Of a stretch of DNA of 64,000 nucleotides, positions 34,067 to 43,119 are shown piece by piece. Source of the DNA: Streptomyces olindensis. GTDB lineage: Bacteria; Actinomycetota; Actinomycetes; Streptomycetales; Streptomycetaceae. The position numbers and the translations under genes were made by a program. Location of the stretch: positions 203,872-267,871 of the forward strand of contig JJOH01000098.1 of assembly GCA_000696115.1 (NCBI GenBank), in the 5' to 3' direction. The notes under the pieces are model-generated. The model did not search any database, was not told the DNA's origin, and saw only the letters and a list, made by a program, of their open reading frames with translations. Every line of letters starts with the position of its first letter. Positions within the stretch are counted from its first letter, which is position 1.

Positions 34067-35008
34067 TCAGACCGGCCGGACCGCCGTGTGCACGGTGTGG
34101 GCCTCCAGGACGAACACGTCCGGACGGCGGTGCAGGCTCGCCGCGTCGTCGGGGTCGAGGAGGCGGTCCAGGGTCGCCAGATCCTCGGCGTCGAGGCCGT
34201 CCGTGATCCTCTCCCGCAGGTGCGACAGGGAGGCGATCACATAGGCGCGCGCCCGCTCCGAGGCGGGTGCGGGCAGGTCCAGGAGGAACGTGTGCGTCCT
34301 GGTGTGCTTCAGGCCCGCGGCGGCCAGCAGGGCCGGCCAGTCCTCCGTCACCGCGACATGGCCCGGCAGGCCGGTGCGCATCTGCGTGAACCACTCCGCC
34401 TCCACCGCGTCGATGCGCGCCTGGAGGCCGGGCCGGCCGATGCCGATGTCACGCGGCAGGAACCGCGGGGGCAGTCCGCCCTCCATCAGGGCCAGGGTGC
34501 CGCCGGGCGCGAGCCGTGCCGCGAAGGCGGCGAGCGCGGCCCGCTGGTCGCCGAGGTGGTGCAGGCTGCGGCTGGCCCAGAGCAGGTCTGCGGGGTAGTC
34601 CAATTCGTCGAGTACGTCCGGGAGTTCACCGGTGATCGTGCTGAAGCGGTCGGCCACCCCCTGCCGCTCGGCGCGCGCTCTGGCCCGTTCCAGCAGCGGC
34701 TCGGACCCGTCCACCGCCACGATCCGCGCGCCGGGGAACGTCTCGGCGAACAGGCACGACACGACGCCCGGTCCGCTGCCCGCGTCGACGATCAGTCCCG
34801 GCTCGGTCACCTCCTGCGCCAGCCAGCCCAGGGCCCGCTCGTACAGGGACGAGAACAGTTCCGCCGAGGACTCCAGCATCGGGCCCATCTCGGCCCAGTC
34901 GATGTCCGTGTGGTCGTGGTGGTGGCCCTGCCCCTGCCTCTGACCGTGTCCGTGGTCGTGCCCATGGGCTTCGTGGTCGTGGTTCTGCTCGTGGTGGTCG
35001 TGCGCCAT
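34067..35008 (-). CDS. Class I SAM methyltransferase with histidine-rich N-terminus
   Basis: 313 aa. Residues 1-33 contain 13 histidines mixed with Asp and Gly (for example HEAHGHDHGHG), a metal-binding type tail. From about residue 60 a Rossmann methyltransferase domain follows with VDAGSGPGVVSCLFAE, VDGSEPLLERARARAE and WASRSLHHLGD. The substrate is unknown. The His-rich segment suggests nickel, zinc or cobalt binding and possibly a link to metal homeostasis; alternatively it is a solubility or regulatory tail. CGAGAGG precedes the ATG at 35008. Confidence 0.85.
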   Translation of the reverse strand: MAHDHHEQNHDHEAHGHDHGHGQRQGQGHHHDHTDIDWAEMGPMLESSAELFSSLYERALGWLAQEVTEPGLIVDAGSGPGVVSCLFAETFPGARIVAVDGSEPLLERARARAERQGVADRFSTITGELPDVLDELDYPADLLWASRSLHHLGDQRAALAAFAARLAPGGTLALMEGGLPPRFLPRDIGIGRPGLQARIDAVEAEWFTQMRTGLPGHVAVTEDWPALLAAAGLKHTRTHTFLLDLPAPASERARAYVIASLSHLRERITDGLDAEDLATLDRLLDPDDAASLHRRPDVFVLEAHTVHTAVRPV

Positions 35009-35102
35009 GGTGGTCAGCCTCTCGCTCGGATGCCGTCAGCCTGCGCCGACGCACCGCGAGAAGGCCACCGCTGTTGCCGCTCCCGCAAAAAGAGCGCGCC
35101 GA

Positions 35103-35128
35103 TCCGCCGGGGCCGAGGCCCCGGCGGA
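35103..35128 (-). terminator. Hairpin after the GH6 gene
   Basis: TCCGCCGGGGCC (35103-35114) and GGCCCCGGCGGA (35117-35128), 12-bp perfect arms with a very short centre, 26 bp past the GH6 stop. Confidence 0.6.
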
Positions 35129-35153
35129 CCCGTGGGGACGGGACGTCAGCCGG

Positions 35154-36872
35154 TCACGACAGCGGCGGGTACGCGTTCTGCATCAGCTGCCGGAACTGGG
35201 CGGAGAACCATTGCCCGGAGATCGGCGCGTCCGGCAGCGCACCGGACATGTTGTAGTTGTTGCGCGGGTTGCCCGTGTAGGTGGGGTCGCACATGCGGTC
35301 GAAGCCCTTGCCCTCGTTGTTCGGGATCTCCTTGCTCGCCCCGTCGGACTCGCCCGGCGGCTTCATCCACACGTAGGCGTCGATCCCGGGCGCCGGGTTG
35401 GCCTGCGGGCGCTCGCCGAGGCCGGCTCCGGCCTGGTTGCACCAGTTGCCGGGGTGGATGCGGCGGTCGTAACGTCCGCCGTCAACGTAGGTGTCGACGG
35501 AGGTCTGCGCGCCGGGCCCGGTGGGCCGGGCGGCGCCGCCCCAGCCGTTGCGGGAGGTGTCGATCAGCATGCCGATGCCGGACGGGAAGCCGATCGACAC
35601 GAGCTGGTTGCGCATGGCCTGGGCGAAGGACAGTTCGTCGACGTAGCGGTTCCAGTCGACCCACTTCGACTCGCGGACGGACTTGCCGGCCACGTTGTCG
35701 GTGATGGAGAAGTTGTTCTCCTTCAGGGCGCTGTAGTTCGCCGTGTTGGTGATGAAGCCGTGGACGTCGTTGACGGTCGCGCCCTCGGCGGTGGCCGCCT
35801 CCTTGAACACGGTCGCGGAGGCACCGAAGTTGTCGTCCCAGCCGATCCAGCCGTGGTGGCCGGCGTCGACGTAGTTGTAGACGTTCGGCACGTCGCCGAG
35901 CTTGTTCAGCGCGTAGCCGACGCCCTTGACGTAGTTGCCGTTGGCCTTCATCACGTCGCACTGCGGGACGGCCGTCGGGCGGCTTCCGGTGTTGGTGACG
36001 AGGTTCGGCAGGGAGTCGATCTCGACCGTGGTGACGATCCGCAGTGAGGCGTACTTCGGGTCGGCGAGGATGGCCTTGATCGGGTCGATGTACTCGGTCT
36101 TGTAGCGGCCGATCTCGTCGGCCTTCAGCTCGCCGTTGGAGGCGAGGGCGGAGCAGTCCCGGCCGGGCAGGTTGTAGATGACGAGCTGGACGACGAGTTC
36201 GCCGGAGCCCTTCTGGCGCAGCGCCTCGTCGAGGTGGGCGCGCAGGCCCATCTTGCCGCCGGCCCCGTTGATCGCCGCCGTGCGGTCCAGCCAGACACCG
36301 GTCGGCTGGTTGGCGACGCGGCTGCCGCCGGGCTCGGCGGCGGCGTTCGCGGACCACTCCGGGTTCACGTAGACCTTGGCGCCGCTGTAGGGGTTGTCGA
36401 CCCGGTTGGCGGGGCCGCCGGGGCCCGGCGGATCCGTCGGGCCGGTGCTGCCGTCGTCGACGTTGCAGGTGACGCCGTCGAGGGTGAAGGTGGCCGGGAT
36501 CGCGTTGCTGCCGCTGTAGCTGCCCTGGAAGCCGAAGCTGACCGAAGCGCCGGTGGCGAGCTGGGCGTTGTAGTTCTCGTTGGCCGCGGTGACGTCGGTG
36601 CCGCTCTGGCTGATCCTGGCGTTCCAGCCGCTGGTGACCTTCTGGTTGCCGGCGTAGGACCACTTCAGCGACCAGGAGGACTTGGCGGCGCTGTTGTTGG
36701 TGAGGGTCACGGCGGCGGTGAAGCCGGTGCTCCACTGGTTCTGGATCTTGTAGTCGACGGTGCAGGGGACGGCGGCCGTGCCCGCGCCGCCCGGGTCGGC
36801 GGCGAACGCCGTGCCGGTGGCGCCGGCGACCAGGGCCATGGCGGCCAGTAACGCTGTTCTCGTACGGCTCAT
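35154..36872 (-). CDS. Secreted GH6 cellobiohydrolase with N-terminal CBM2
   Basis: 572 aa. Signal peptide (LLAAMALVAGATGTAFA), CBM2 cellulose-binding module (about 35-138, with conserved Trp in WSTGF, WSLKW and SGWNARI), a Pro/Gly/Thr linker, and a GH6 catalytic domain (about 155-572). NYVDAGHHGWIGW carries a catalytic-region Asp, and STGVWLD-type and FDRMCDPTY segments fit bacterial exo-cellobiohydrolases. Inverting enzyme acting from the non-reducing end of cellulose. Codon 8 is TTA (36851-36849). Divergent from the GH48 gene across CebR-like boxes, so induction by cello-oligosaccharides is likely. Confidence 0.94.
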   Translation of the reverse strand: MSRTRTALLAAMALVAGATGTAFAADPGGAGTAAVPCTVDYKIQNQWSTGFTAAVTLTNNSAAKSSWSLKWSYAGNQKVTSGWNARISQSGTDVTAANENYNAQLATGASVSFGFQGSYSGSNAIPATFTLDGVTCNVDDGSTGPTDPPGPGGPANRVDNPYSGAKVYVNPEWSANAAAEPGGSRVANQPTGVWLDRTAAINGAGGKMGLRAHLDEALRQKGSGELVVQLVIYNLPGRDCSALASNGELKADEIGRYKTEYIDPIKAILADPKYASLRIVTTVEIDSLPNLVTNTGSRPTAVPQCDVMKANGNYVKGVGYALNKLGDVPNVYNYVDAGHHGWIGWDDNFGASATVFKEAATAEGATVNDVHGFITNTANYSALKENNFSITDNVAGKSVRESKWVDWNRYVDELSFAQAMRNQLVSIGFPSGIGMLIDTSRNGWGGAARPTGPGAQTSVDTYVDGGRYDRRIHPGNWCNQAGAGLGERPQANPAPGIDAYVWMKPPGESDGASKEIPNNEGKGFDRMCDPTYTGNPRNNYNMSGALPDAPISGQWFSAQFRQLMQNAYPPLS

Positions 36873-37069
36873 GAGTGCGGGTTTCCCTTTCGGTGGTGGG
36901 GGTGTCAGCCGTTCAGGGCGCGCTCCGACAAGGACATGAGGAACCCGGCACCGGCACTCGCGCAGCCGGGGACGACCGCGAGGGCGGCGGCTCAAAGTAC
37001 TGAACGCGAGGGGTGTCGCATGAGCGACTCCTGGCAGGCCGGGCCCGTCGTGACGGACGCGCCGACTGA

Positions 37070-37093
37070 TGGAATCGCTCCCACTGGTGTCAA
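37070..37093 (-). promoter_or_regulatory. GH6 promoter with degenerate CebR box
   Basis: On the minus strand TTGACA (37093-37088) is a consensus -35, followed by a CebR-like box; on the plus strand the box reads TGGAATCGCTCCCA (37070-37083), 12 of 14 matches to the palindrome TGGGAGCGCTCCCA. The box lies between -35 and the expected -10. Confidence 0.6.
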
Positions 37094-37184
37094 GGAAGGT
37101 AGCGCCAAGTGTCGGCAAAGAACAGGGGAGTCACTGACTTTCGCTCACCACACGGCGTCGAATCTTTTCGACTCTTCAAGGACC

Positions 37185-37226
37185 TTGACCGATACCACAC
37201 CCGTCCTCACTATGGGAGCGCTCCCA
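37185..37226 (+). promoter_or_regulatory. GH48 promoter with perfect CebR box
   Basis: TTGACC (37185-37190) and CACTAT (37208-37213, 17-bp spacing) form a candidate promoter overlapped at its -10 by the perfect 14-bp palindrome TGGGAGCGCTCCCA (37213-37226). This is the known binding sequence of the cellobiose-responsive LacI-type repressor CebR; the cebR gene is not in this window. Confidence 0.75.
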
Positions 37227-37273
37227 CTGGTTCAAGCCTTGACTTCTCCGAGCCGCAAGGAGGAACCAGCACC

Positions 37274-40192
37274 ATGCATCCCCCACCCCGGAGACGCGGA
37301 GCCGTGCGGCGCCTGTGGACCGCCGCGCTCGCAGCTCTCGCGCTTCCGTTGACGATGCTCTCCTCAGGGACCACTCCCGCGCAGGCGGCGGCACTCCAGT
37401 GCAGTGTCGACTACAAGACGAACGACTGGGGTTCAGGTTTCACGGTGGACCTGACCCTCACCAACCGCGGCACGGACGTCATCGACGGCTGGACGCTGAC
37501 CTACGCCTACTCCGGCAACCAGAGGCTGGGCAACGGCTGGAACGGCACCTGGTCGCAGTCCGGCCAGAACATCACCGTGAAGAACGCCGCGCACAACGCC
37601 CGGGTCGCCGCGGGCGCCGCCGTCTCCACCGGCGCCCAGTTCTCCTACAGCGGCAGCAACGCCGCGCCGACGTCCTTCGCGGTCAACGGCACTCCCTGCA
37701 CCGGCGCGCACCAGCCGCCGATCGCCGTGCTGACCAGCCCGGCCGCCGGCGCCGTCTACACCCAGGGCGAGGCGGTCCCGCTGGCGGCCACCGCGGCCGC
37801 CGCGGACAACGCCACGATCAGCAAGGTCGAGTTCTACGACGACACCACGCTGCTCGGCACGGACACCAGCGCGCCCTACGCGCTCTCGGTCTCCAACTTG
37901 ACCGTGGGCAGCCATTCCCTGGTGGCGAAGGCGTACGACAGCATGGGCGCCTCCGCGAACTCCACCCCGGTCGGCATCACGGTCTCCTCCGGCCCCACCG
38001 TCGTGGCCTCGCCGCTTCAACTGGGCGTGCAGTCGGGCAAGTCGGGCACCTACGAGGTGAAGCTGTCGAAGCAGCCCGCGTCCAACGTGACGGTGACGTC
38101 GGCCCGCGCGAGCGGCAACGCCAACCTGTCGGTCACGGCGGGCGCCTCGCTCACCTTCACCCCGCAGAACTGGAACACCGCGCAGAAGGTGACCGTCACC
38201 GCCGCCTCCACCGGCACCGGTTCGGCCGTCTTCGAGTCGACGGCCGCGGGTCACTCCAAGGCCGCGGTCACCGTGACGCAGCTGGCGGCGGCCAAGGCGT
38301 ACGACGCCCGCTTCCTGGAGCTCTACGGGAAGATCACCAACCCGGCGAACGGCTACTTCTCCCCCGAGGGCATCCCGTACCACTCGGTCGAGACGCTGAT
38401 CGTCGAGGCGCCGGACCACGGCCACGAGACCACGTCGGAGGCGTACAGCTACCTCCTGTGGCTCCAGGCCATGTACGGCAAGGTGACGGGCGACTGGTCG
38501 AAGTTCAACGGCGCGTGGGAACTCATGGAGAAGTACATGATCCCCACCAAGGCCGACCAGCCGACCAACTCCTTCTACAACCCGTCCAAGCCGGCGACCT
38601 ACGCGCCCGAGCTGGACACGCCGAACGAGTACCCGGCCAAGCTCGACTCCGGAGTCTCGGTCGGCCAGGACCCGATCGCGGCCGAGCTGAAGAGCGCGTA
38701 CGGCACGGACGACGTCTACGGCATGCACTGGCTCCAGGACGTCGACAACGTGTACGGCTACGGCAACGCGCCCGGCAAGTGCGAGGCGGGCCCGACCGAC
38801 ACCGGCCCGTCGTACATCAACACCTTCCAGCGCGGCGCGCAGGAGTCGGTGTGGGAGACGGTGCCGCAGCCGACCTGTGACGCCTTCAAGTACGGCGGCA
38901 AGAACGGCTACCTGGACCTGTTCACCGGTGACGCCTCCTACGCCAAGCAGTGGAAGTTCACCAACGCGCCGGACGCCGACGCGCGGGCGGTGCAGGCGGC
39001 CTACTGGGCGGACCTGTGGGCGAAGGAGCAGGGCAAGGGCGGGCAGGTCTCCGCGACGGTCGCCAAGGCGGCCAAGATGGGCGACTACCTGCGCTACTCG
39101 ATGTTCGACAAGTACTTCAAGAAGGTCGGCAACTGCGTCGGTCCCTCGACCTGCCCGGCGGGCACCGGCAAGGACGCCTCGTTCTACCTGATGTCCTGGT
39201 ACTACGCCTGGGGCGGCGCCACCGACACCAACGCCGGCTGGGCCTGGCGCATCGGCTCCAGCCACGCCCACGGCGGCTACCAGAACCCGCTGGCCGCGTA
39301 CGCGCTGGCCAACTACGCCCCGCTGAAGCCGAAGTCGGCGACGGGCGCGGCGGACTGGGCCAAGTCGATGGACCGGCAGCTGGAGTTCTACCGCTGGCTG
39401 CAGTCGAACGAGGGTGCCATCGCGGGCGGCGCGACCAACAGCTGGGCGGGCCGGTACGCGACCCCGCCTTCGGGCAAGTCGACGTTCTACGGCATGTACT
39501 ACGACGAGAAGCCCGTGTACCACGACCCGCCGTCCAACCAGTGGTTCGGCTTCCAGGCGTGGTCCATGGAGCGGGTCGCCGAGCTGTACCAGCAGACGGG
39601 GAACGCGCAGGCCAAGGCGGTCCTGGACAAGTGGGTCGACTGGGCGCTGTCCAAGACCACGTTCAACCCGGACGGCACGTTCCGCATCCCGTCGACGCTG
39701 CAGTGGTCGGGCCAGCCCGACACCTGGAACGCGTCGAACCCCGGCTCCAACAGCGGGCTGCACGTCACCGTCGCCGACTACACCAACGATGTCGGTGTGG
39801 CGGCCGCGTACGCCAAGACACTGACGTACTACGCGGACCGCTCCGGTGACACGGAGGCCGCGGCGGCGGCGAAGAAGCTGCTGGACGGGATGTGGGCGAA
39901 CCACCAGACCGATCTCGGCATCGCCGTTCCGGAGAACCGGGCCGACTACAACCGGTTCGACGACCCGGTGTACATCCCGAATGGGTGGACGGGCACGATG
40001 CCGAACGGTGACGCGATCAACTCGTCGTCGACGTTCGACTCGATCCGGTCCTTCTACGAGGACGATCCCGCGTGGTCGAAGATCGAGAGTTATCTCGCGG
40101 GTGGGGCCGTCCCGTCGTTCACGTACCACCGGTTCTGGGCCCAGGCGGACATCGCACTGGCCATGGGCTCGTACGCGGAGCTTCTCGAATAG
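37274..40192 (+). CDS. Secreted GH48 reducing-end cellobiohydrolase with CBM2 and Ig-like modules
   Basis: 972 aa. Signal peptide ending PAQA, CBM2 (about 40-140), a bacterial Ig-like domain (about 150-245, VEFYDDTTLLGTDTSAPY), a second beta-sandwich module (about 248-335) and a GH48 catalytic domain (about 340-972). The proton-donor Glu lies in HGHETTSEAYSY near residue 390. Works on cellulose chains from the reducing end and complements the divergent GH6 enzyme. AAGGAGG 12 nt before ATG 37274. Perfect CebR box about 48 bp upstream of the start. Confidence 0.95.
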   Translation: MHPPPRRRGAVRRLWTAALAALALPLTMLSSGTTPAQAAALQCSVDYKTNDWGSGFTVDLTLTNRGTDVIDGWTLTYAYSGNQRLGNGWNGTWSQSGQNITVKNAAHNARVAAGAAVSTGAQFSYSGSNAAPTSFAVNGTPCTGAHQPPIAVLTSPAAGAVYTQGEAVPLAATAAAADNATISKVEFYDDTTLLGTDTSAPYALSVSNLTVGSHSLVAKAYDSMGASANSTPVGITVSSGPTVVASPLQLGVQSGKSGTYEVKLSKQPASNVTVTSARASGNANLSVTAGASLTFTPQNWNTAQKVTVTAASTGTGSAVFESTAAGHSKAAVTVTQLAAAKAYDARFLELYGKITNPANGYFSPEGIPYHSVETLIVEAPDHGHETTSEAYSYLLWLQAMYGKVTGDWSKFNGAWELMEKYMIPTKADQPTNSFYNPSKPATYAPELDTPNEYPAKLDSGVSVGQDPIAAELKSAYGTDDVYGMHWLQDVDNVYGYGNAPGKCEAGPTDTGPSYINTFQRGAQESVWETVPQPTCDAFKYGGKNGYLDLFTGDASYAKQWKFTNAPDADARAVQAAYWADLWAKEQGKGGQVSATVAKAAKMGDYLRYSMFDKYFKKVGNCVGPSTCPAGTGKDASFYLMSWYYAWGGATDTNAGWAWRIGSSHAHGGYQNPLAAYALANYAPLKPKSATGAADWAKSMDRQLEFYRWLQSNEGAIAGGATNSWAGRYATPPSGKSTFYGMYYDEKPVYHDPPSNQWFGFQAWSMERVAELYQQTGNAQAKAVLDKWVDWALSKTTFNPDGTFRIPSTLQWSGQPDTWNASNPGSNSGLHVTVADYTNDVGVAAAYAKTLTYYADRSGDTEAAAAAKKLLDGMWANHQTDLGIAVPENRADYNRFDDPVYIPNGWTGTMPNGDAINSSSTFDSIRSFYEDDPAWSKIESYLAGGAVPSFTYHRFWAQADIALAMGSYAELLE

Positions 40193-40228
40193 CCCCCGCC
40201 GGGCGCTCCACGGGGGGCGCGGGATTTC

Positions 40229-40299
40229 GGCTGCGGGTCCGTTGTGGCTGGTCGCGCACACGCGGCGGAGCCGCACATCGATGCAGCCCCGCGCCCCTG
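40229..40299. repeat. Dispersed streptomycete intergenic repeat (REP-like)
   Basis: The stretch combines GGCTGCGGGTCCGTTGTGG, GGCTGGTCGCGCA, a short palindrome around GCGGCGGAGCCGC and CAGCCCCGCGCCCCT. This order is, from memory, widespread between genes in Streptomyces genomes. Only one copy is in this window. Confidence 0.5.
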
Positions 40300-40333
40300 A
40301 AAGCAAGAGGTGCGTCCGAAGCTCGGCGTACAT

Positions 40334-40394
40334 GGCCCCGCACCTGACGCGGGGCCACGGCCGGGCGGCTCCACCCGCACTGGGGCCGCCCGGC
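40334..40394 (+). terminator. Two consecutive hairpins before the GH74 gene
   Basis: GGCCCCGC/GCGGGGCC (40334-40341, 40349-40356; 7-nt loop) then GCCGGGCGGC/GCCGCCCGGC (40360-40369, 40385-40394; 15-nt loop). Likely ends the GH48 transcript. Confidence 0.5.
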
Positions 40395-40431
40395 TCTCGC
40401 ACGTTCCCCCTCCCACGGAAGGAACCCCACC

Positions 40432-43074
40432 GTGCGAAGAACCCGTGTCCTCACGGCCGTGCTCGCGCTCGCGGCCGGGCTGCTGTCGGGCGCCCCCGGC
40501 GCCCTGGCCGCCGACCCGCCGGCGCCGAAGCTCGCCGCCGACACCTACACCTGGAAGAACGCCCGGATCGACGGGGGCGGCTTCGTCCCCGGGATCGTCT
40601 TCAACCGCTCCGAGAAGAACCTGGCCTACGCCCGCACCGACATCGGCGGCGCCTACCGCTGGCAGGAGGCGTCGAAGACCTGGACGCCGCTGCTGGACTC
40701 GGTCGGCTGGGACGACTGGGGGCACACGGGCGTCGTCAGCATCGCGTCCGACTCCGTCGATCCGAACCGGGTGTACGCGGCGGTCGGGACGTACACCAAC
40801 AGCTGGGATCCGAAGAACGGTGCGATCATGCGCTCCTCGAACCGGGGCGCGAGCTGGCAGAAGACGAACCTGCCGTTCAAGCTGGGCGGCAACATGCCGG
40901 GGCGGGGCATGGGCGAGCGGCTGGCCGTCGACCCGCACCGCAACAGCGTGCTGTACCTGGGCGCGCCCAGCGGCAAGGGGCTGTGGCGGTCGACGGACTC
41001 GGGGGTCACCTGGTCGCAGGTGGCGAACTTCCCGAACGTGGGCAACTACGTGCAGGACCTGAGCGACACGTCCGGCTACGCCTCCGACAACCAGGGCATC
41101 GTCTGGGTCACCTTCGACGAGTCCACGGGCACGGCCGGGAACGCCACGAAGACGATCTACGTCGGGGTCGCCGACAAGGACAACGCGGTATACCGGTCGA
41201 CGGACGCGGGCGCGACCTGGCAGCGGCTGGCCGGACAGCCGACCGGACACCTCGCCCACAAGGGCGTCCTGGACGCGAAGAACGGCTACCTGTACCTGGC
41301 GTACAGCGACAAGGGCGGCCCGTACGACGGCGGCAAGGGCCAGCTGTGGCGGTACGCGACCGGCACGGGCACGTGGACGAACATCAGCCCCGTGGCGGAG
41401 GCGGACACGTTCTACGGCTTCAGCGGGCTGACCGTGGACCGGCAGAAGCCGGGCACGATCATGGCGACCGCGTACAGCGCCTGGTGGCCGGACACGCAGA
41501 TCTTCCGCTCCACGGACAGCGGCGCCACCTGGACCAAGGCGTGGGACTACACGTCGTACCCCGACCGCGAGAACCGCTACACGATGGACGTCTCGTCGTC
41601 GCCGTGGCTGACCTGGGGCGCGAACCCGCAACCGCCCGAGCAGACGCCGAAGCTCGGGTGGATGACCGAGGCGCTGGAGATCGACCCGTTCAACTCCGAC
41701 CGCATGATGTACGGGACGGGCGCGACGATCTACGGCACGGAGAACCTCGGGAACTGGGACAGCGGCGGCAAGTTCACCGTCAAGCCGATGGTCCAGGGCC
41801 TGGAGGAGACGGCGGTCAACGACCTCGCCTCTCCCCCGTCGGGCGCTCCGCTGCTGAGCGCGCTGGGGGACGTCGGCGGCTTCCGGCACACGGATCTGAC
41901 GAAGGTCCCGTCGATGATGTTCACGCAGCCGAACTTCACGACGACCACGAGCCTGGACTTCGCCGAGTCGAACCCGAACACGGTCGTCCGGGTGGGCAAC
42001 CTGGACTCGGGTCCGCACATCGCGTTCTCCACGGACAACGGCGCCAACTGGTTCGCGGGCACCGACCCCTCGGGCGTCAGCGGCGGCGGCACGGTCGCGG
42101 CGGCCGCGGACGGCAGCCGGTTCGTGTGGAGCCCCGAGGGCGCCGGCGTGCACCACACGGCGGGCTTCGGCACCTCGTGGCAGGCGTCCGCGGGGATCCC
42201 CGCCGGAGCGGTCGTCGAGTCGGACCGCGTCGATCCGAAGACGTTCTACGGCTTCAAGTCCGGGAAGTTCTACGTCAGCACGGACGGCGGGGCCACGTTC
42301 AAGGAGTCCCCGGCCACCGGCCTGCCGGGCGGCGACAGCGTCCGCTTCAAGGCCCTGCCCGGCGGGAAGGGCGACATCTGGCTCGCGGGCGGTGCCCCGG
42401 ACGGCGCGTACGGCCTGTGGCACTCCACGGACGGCGGCACGAGCTTCACTAAGCTCTCGAACGTCGAGCAGGCCGACACCGTCGGCTTCGGCAAGGCGGC
42501 GCCCGGCGCCTCCTACCAGACGCTCTACACCAGCGCCAAGATCGGCGGCGTGCGCGGCATCTTCCGCTCCACGGACAAGGGCGCGAGCTGGACCCGCGTC
42601 AACGACGACGCCCACCAGTGGGGCTGGACGGGCGCCGCGATCACCGGTGACCCGCGGGTCTACGGCCGTGTCTACGTCTCGACGAACGGCCGTGGCGTGA
42701 TCTACGGCGACAGCTCCGACGGCGGCACCACGGGCCCCGGGCCCGGCCCCGACCCGGTCGGCGCCTGCAAGGTGACGTACAAGGTCACCGGCCAGTGGTC
42801 GGGCGGCTTCCAGGCGGACGTCCAGCTCACCAACACGGGTACCGGCCCCTGGAACGGCTGGTCCCTGAACTGGGCCTTCGCCGACGGACAAAAGCTCACC
42901 CAGGCGTGGAACGCCGAGGCGACGCAGTCGGGTGCGACGGTGACGGCGAAGAACGTCGGATGGAACGGCACGGTGGCGGCGGGTGCGTCGGTGAGCTTCG
43001 GCTTCACGGCGAACGCGTCGGGGACGAACACGAAACCGACCGCGTTCAAGCTGGGTGACCGGACCTGTGGCTGA
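40432..43074 (+). CDS. Secreted GH74 xyloglucanase with C-terminal CBM2
   Basis: 880 aa. Signal peptide (VLALAAGLLSGAPGALA), two seven-bladed propellers (about 35-760) with the two catalytic aspartates in ARTDIGGAYRW and ALGDVGGF, then a Gly/Pro linker and CBM2 (about 778-880). Cuts the beta-1,4 backbone of xyloglucan. GTG at 40432 with GGAAGGA upstream. No good CebR box precedes it, so control may differ from GH48. Third gene of the plant-cell-wall island. Confidence 0.94.
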   Translation: MRRTRVLTAVLALAAGLLSGAPGALAADPPAPKLAADTYTWKNARIDGGGFVPGIVFNRSEKNLAYARTDIGGAYRWQEASKTWTPLLDSVGWDDWGHTGVVSIASDSVDPNRVYAAVGTYTNSWDPKNGAIMRSSNRGASWQKTNLPFKLGGNMPGRGMGERLAVDPHRNSVLYLGAPSGKGLWRSTDSGVTWSQVANFPNVGNYVQDLSDTSGYASDNQGIVWVTFDESTGTAGNATKTIYVGVADKDNAVYRSTDAGATWQRLAGQPTGHLAHKGVLDAKNGYLYLAYSDKGGPYDGGKGQLWRYATGTGTWTNISPVAEADTFYGFSGLTVDRQKPGTIMATAYSAWWPDTQIFRSTDSGATWTKAWDYTSYPDRENRYTMDVSSSPWLTWGANPQPPEQTPKLGWMTEALEIDPFNSDRMMYGTGATIYGTENLGNWDSGGKFTVKPMVQGLEETAVNDLASPPSGAPLLSALGDVGGFRHTDLTKVPSMMFTQPNFTTTTSLDFAESNPNTVVRVGNLDSGPHIAFSTDNGANWFAGTDPSGVSGGGTVAAAADGSRFVWSPEGAGVHHTAGFGTSWQASAGIPAGAVVESDRVDPKTFYGFKSGKFYVSTDGGATFKESPATGLPGGDSVRFKALPGGKGDIWLAGGAPDGAYGLWHSTDGGTSFTKLSNVEQADTVGFGKAAPGASYQTLYTSAKIGGVRGIFRSTDKGASWTRVNDDAHQWGWTGAAITGDPRVYGRVYVSTNGRGVIYGDSSDGGTTGPGPGPDPVGACKVTYKVTGQWSGGFQADVQLTNTGTGPWNGWSLNWAFADGQKLTQAWNAEATQSGATVTAKNVGWNGTVAAGASVSFGFTANASGTNTKPTAFKLGDRTCG

Positions 43075-43079
43075 CGCGG

Positions 43080-43115
43080 GGTGGGTGCGCCGTCCTGGAA
43101 GGCGGCGCACCCACC
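43080..43115. terminator. Bidirectional terminator between convergent GH74 and PL11 genes
   Basis: 13-bp perfect arms GGTGGGTGCGCCG (43080-43092) and complement (43103-43115), 10-nt loop. Confidence 0.8.
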
Positions 43116-43119
43116 GGTG

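Noticed and set aside
40201..40215. GGGCGCTCC upstream of the GH74 gene as a possible CebR box
   Set aside because: Only the centre resembles the palindrome and the flanks do not match; too weak to call, and far from the GH74 start.
40090..43110. A 1006-codon minus-strand frame opposite the GH74 gene
   Set aside because: Arg/Val/Ala-rich shadow frame; the plus strand encodes a complete GH74-CBM2 protein with catalytic residues.
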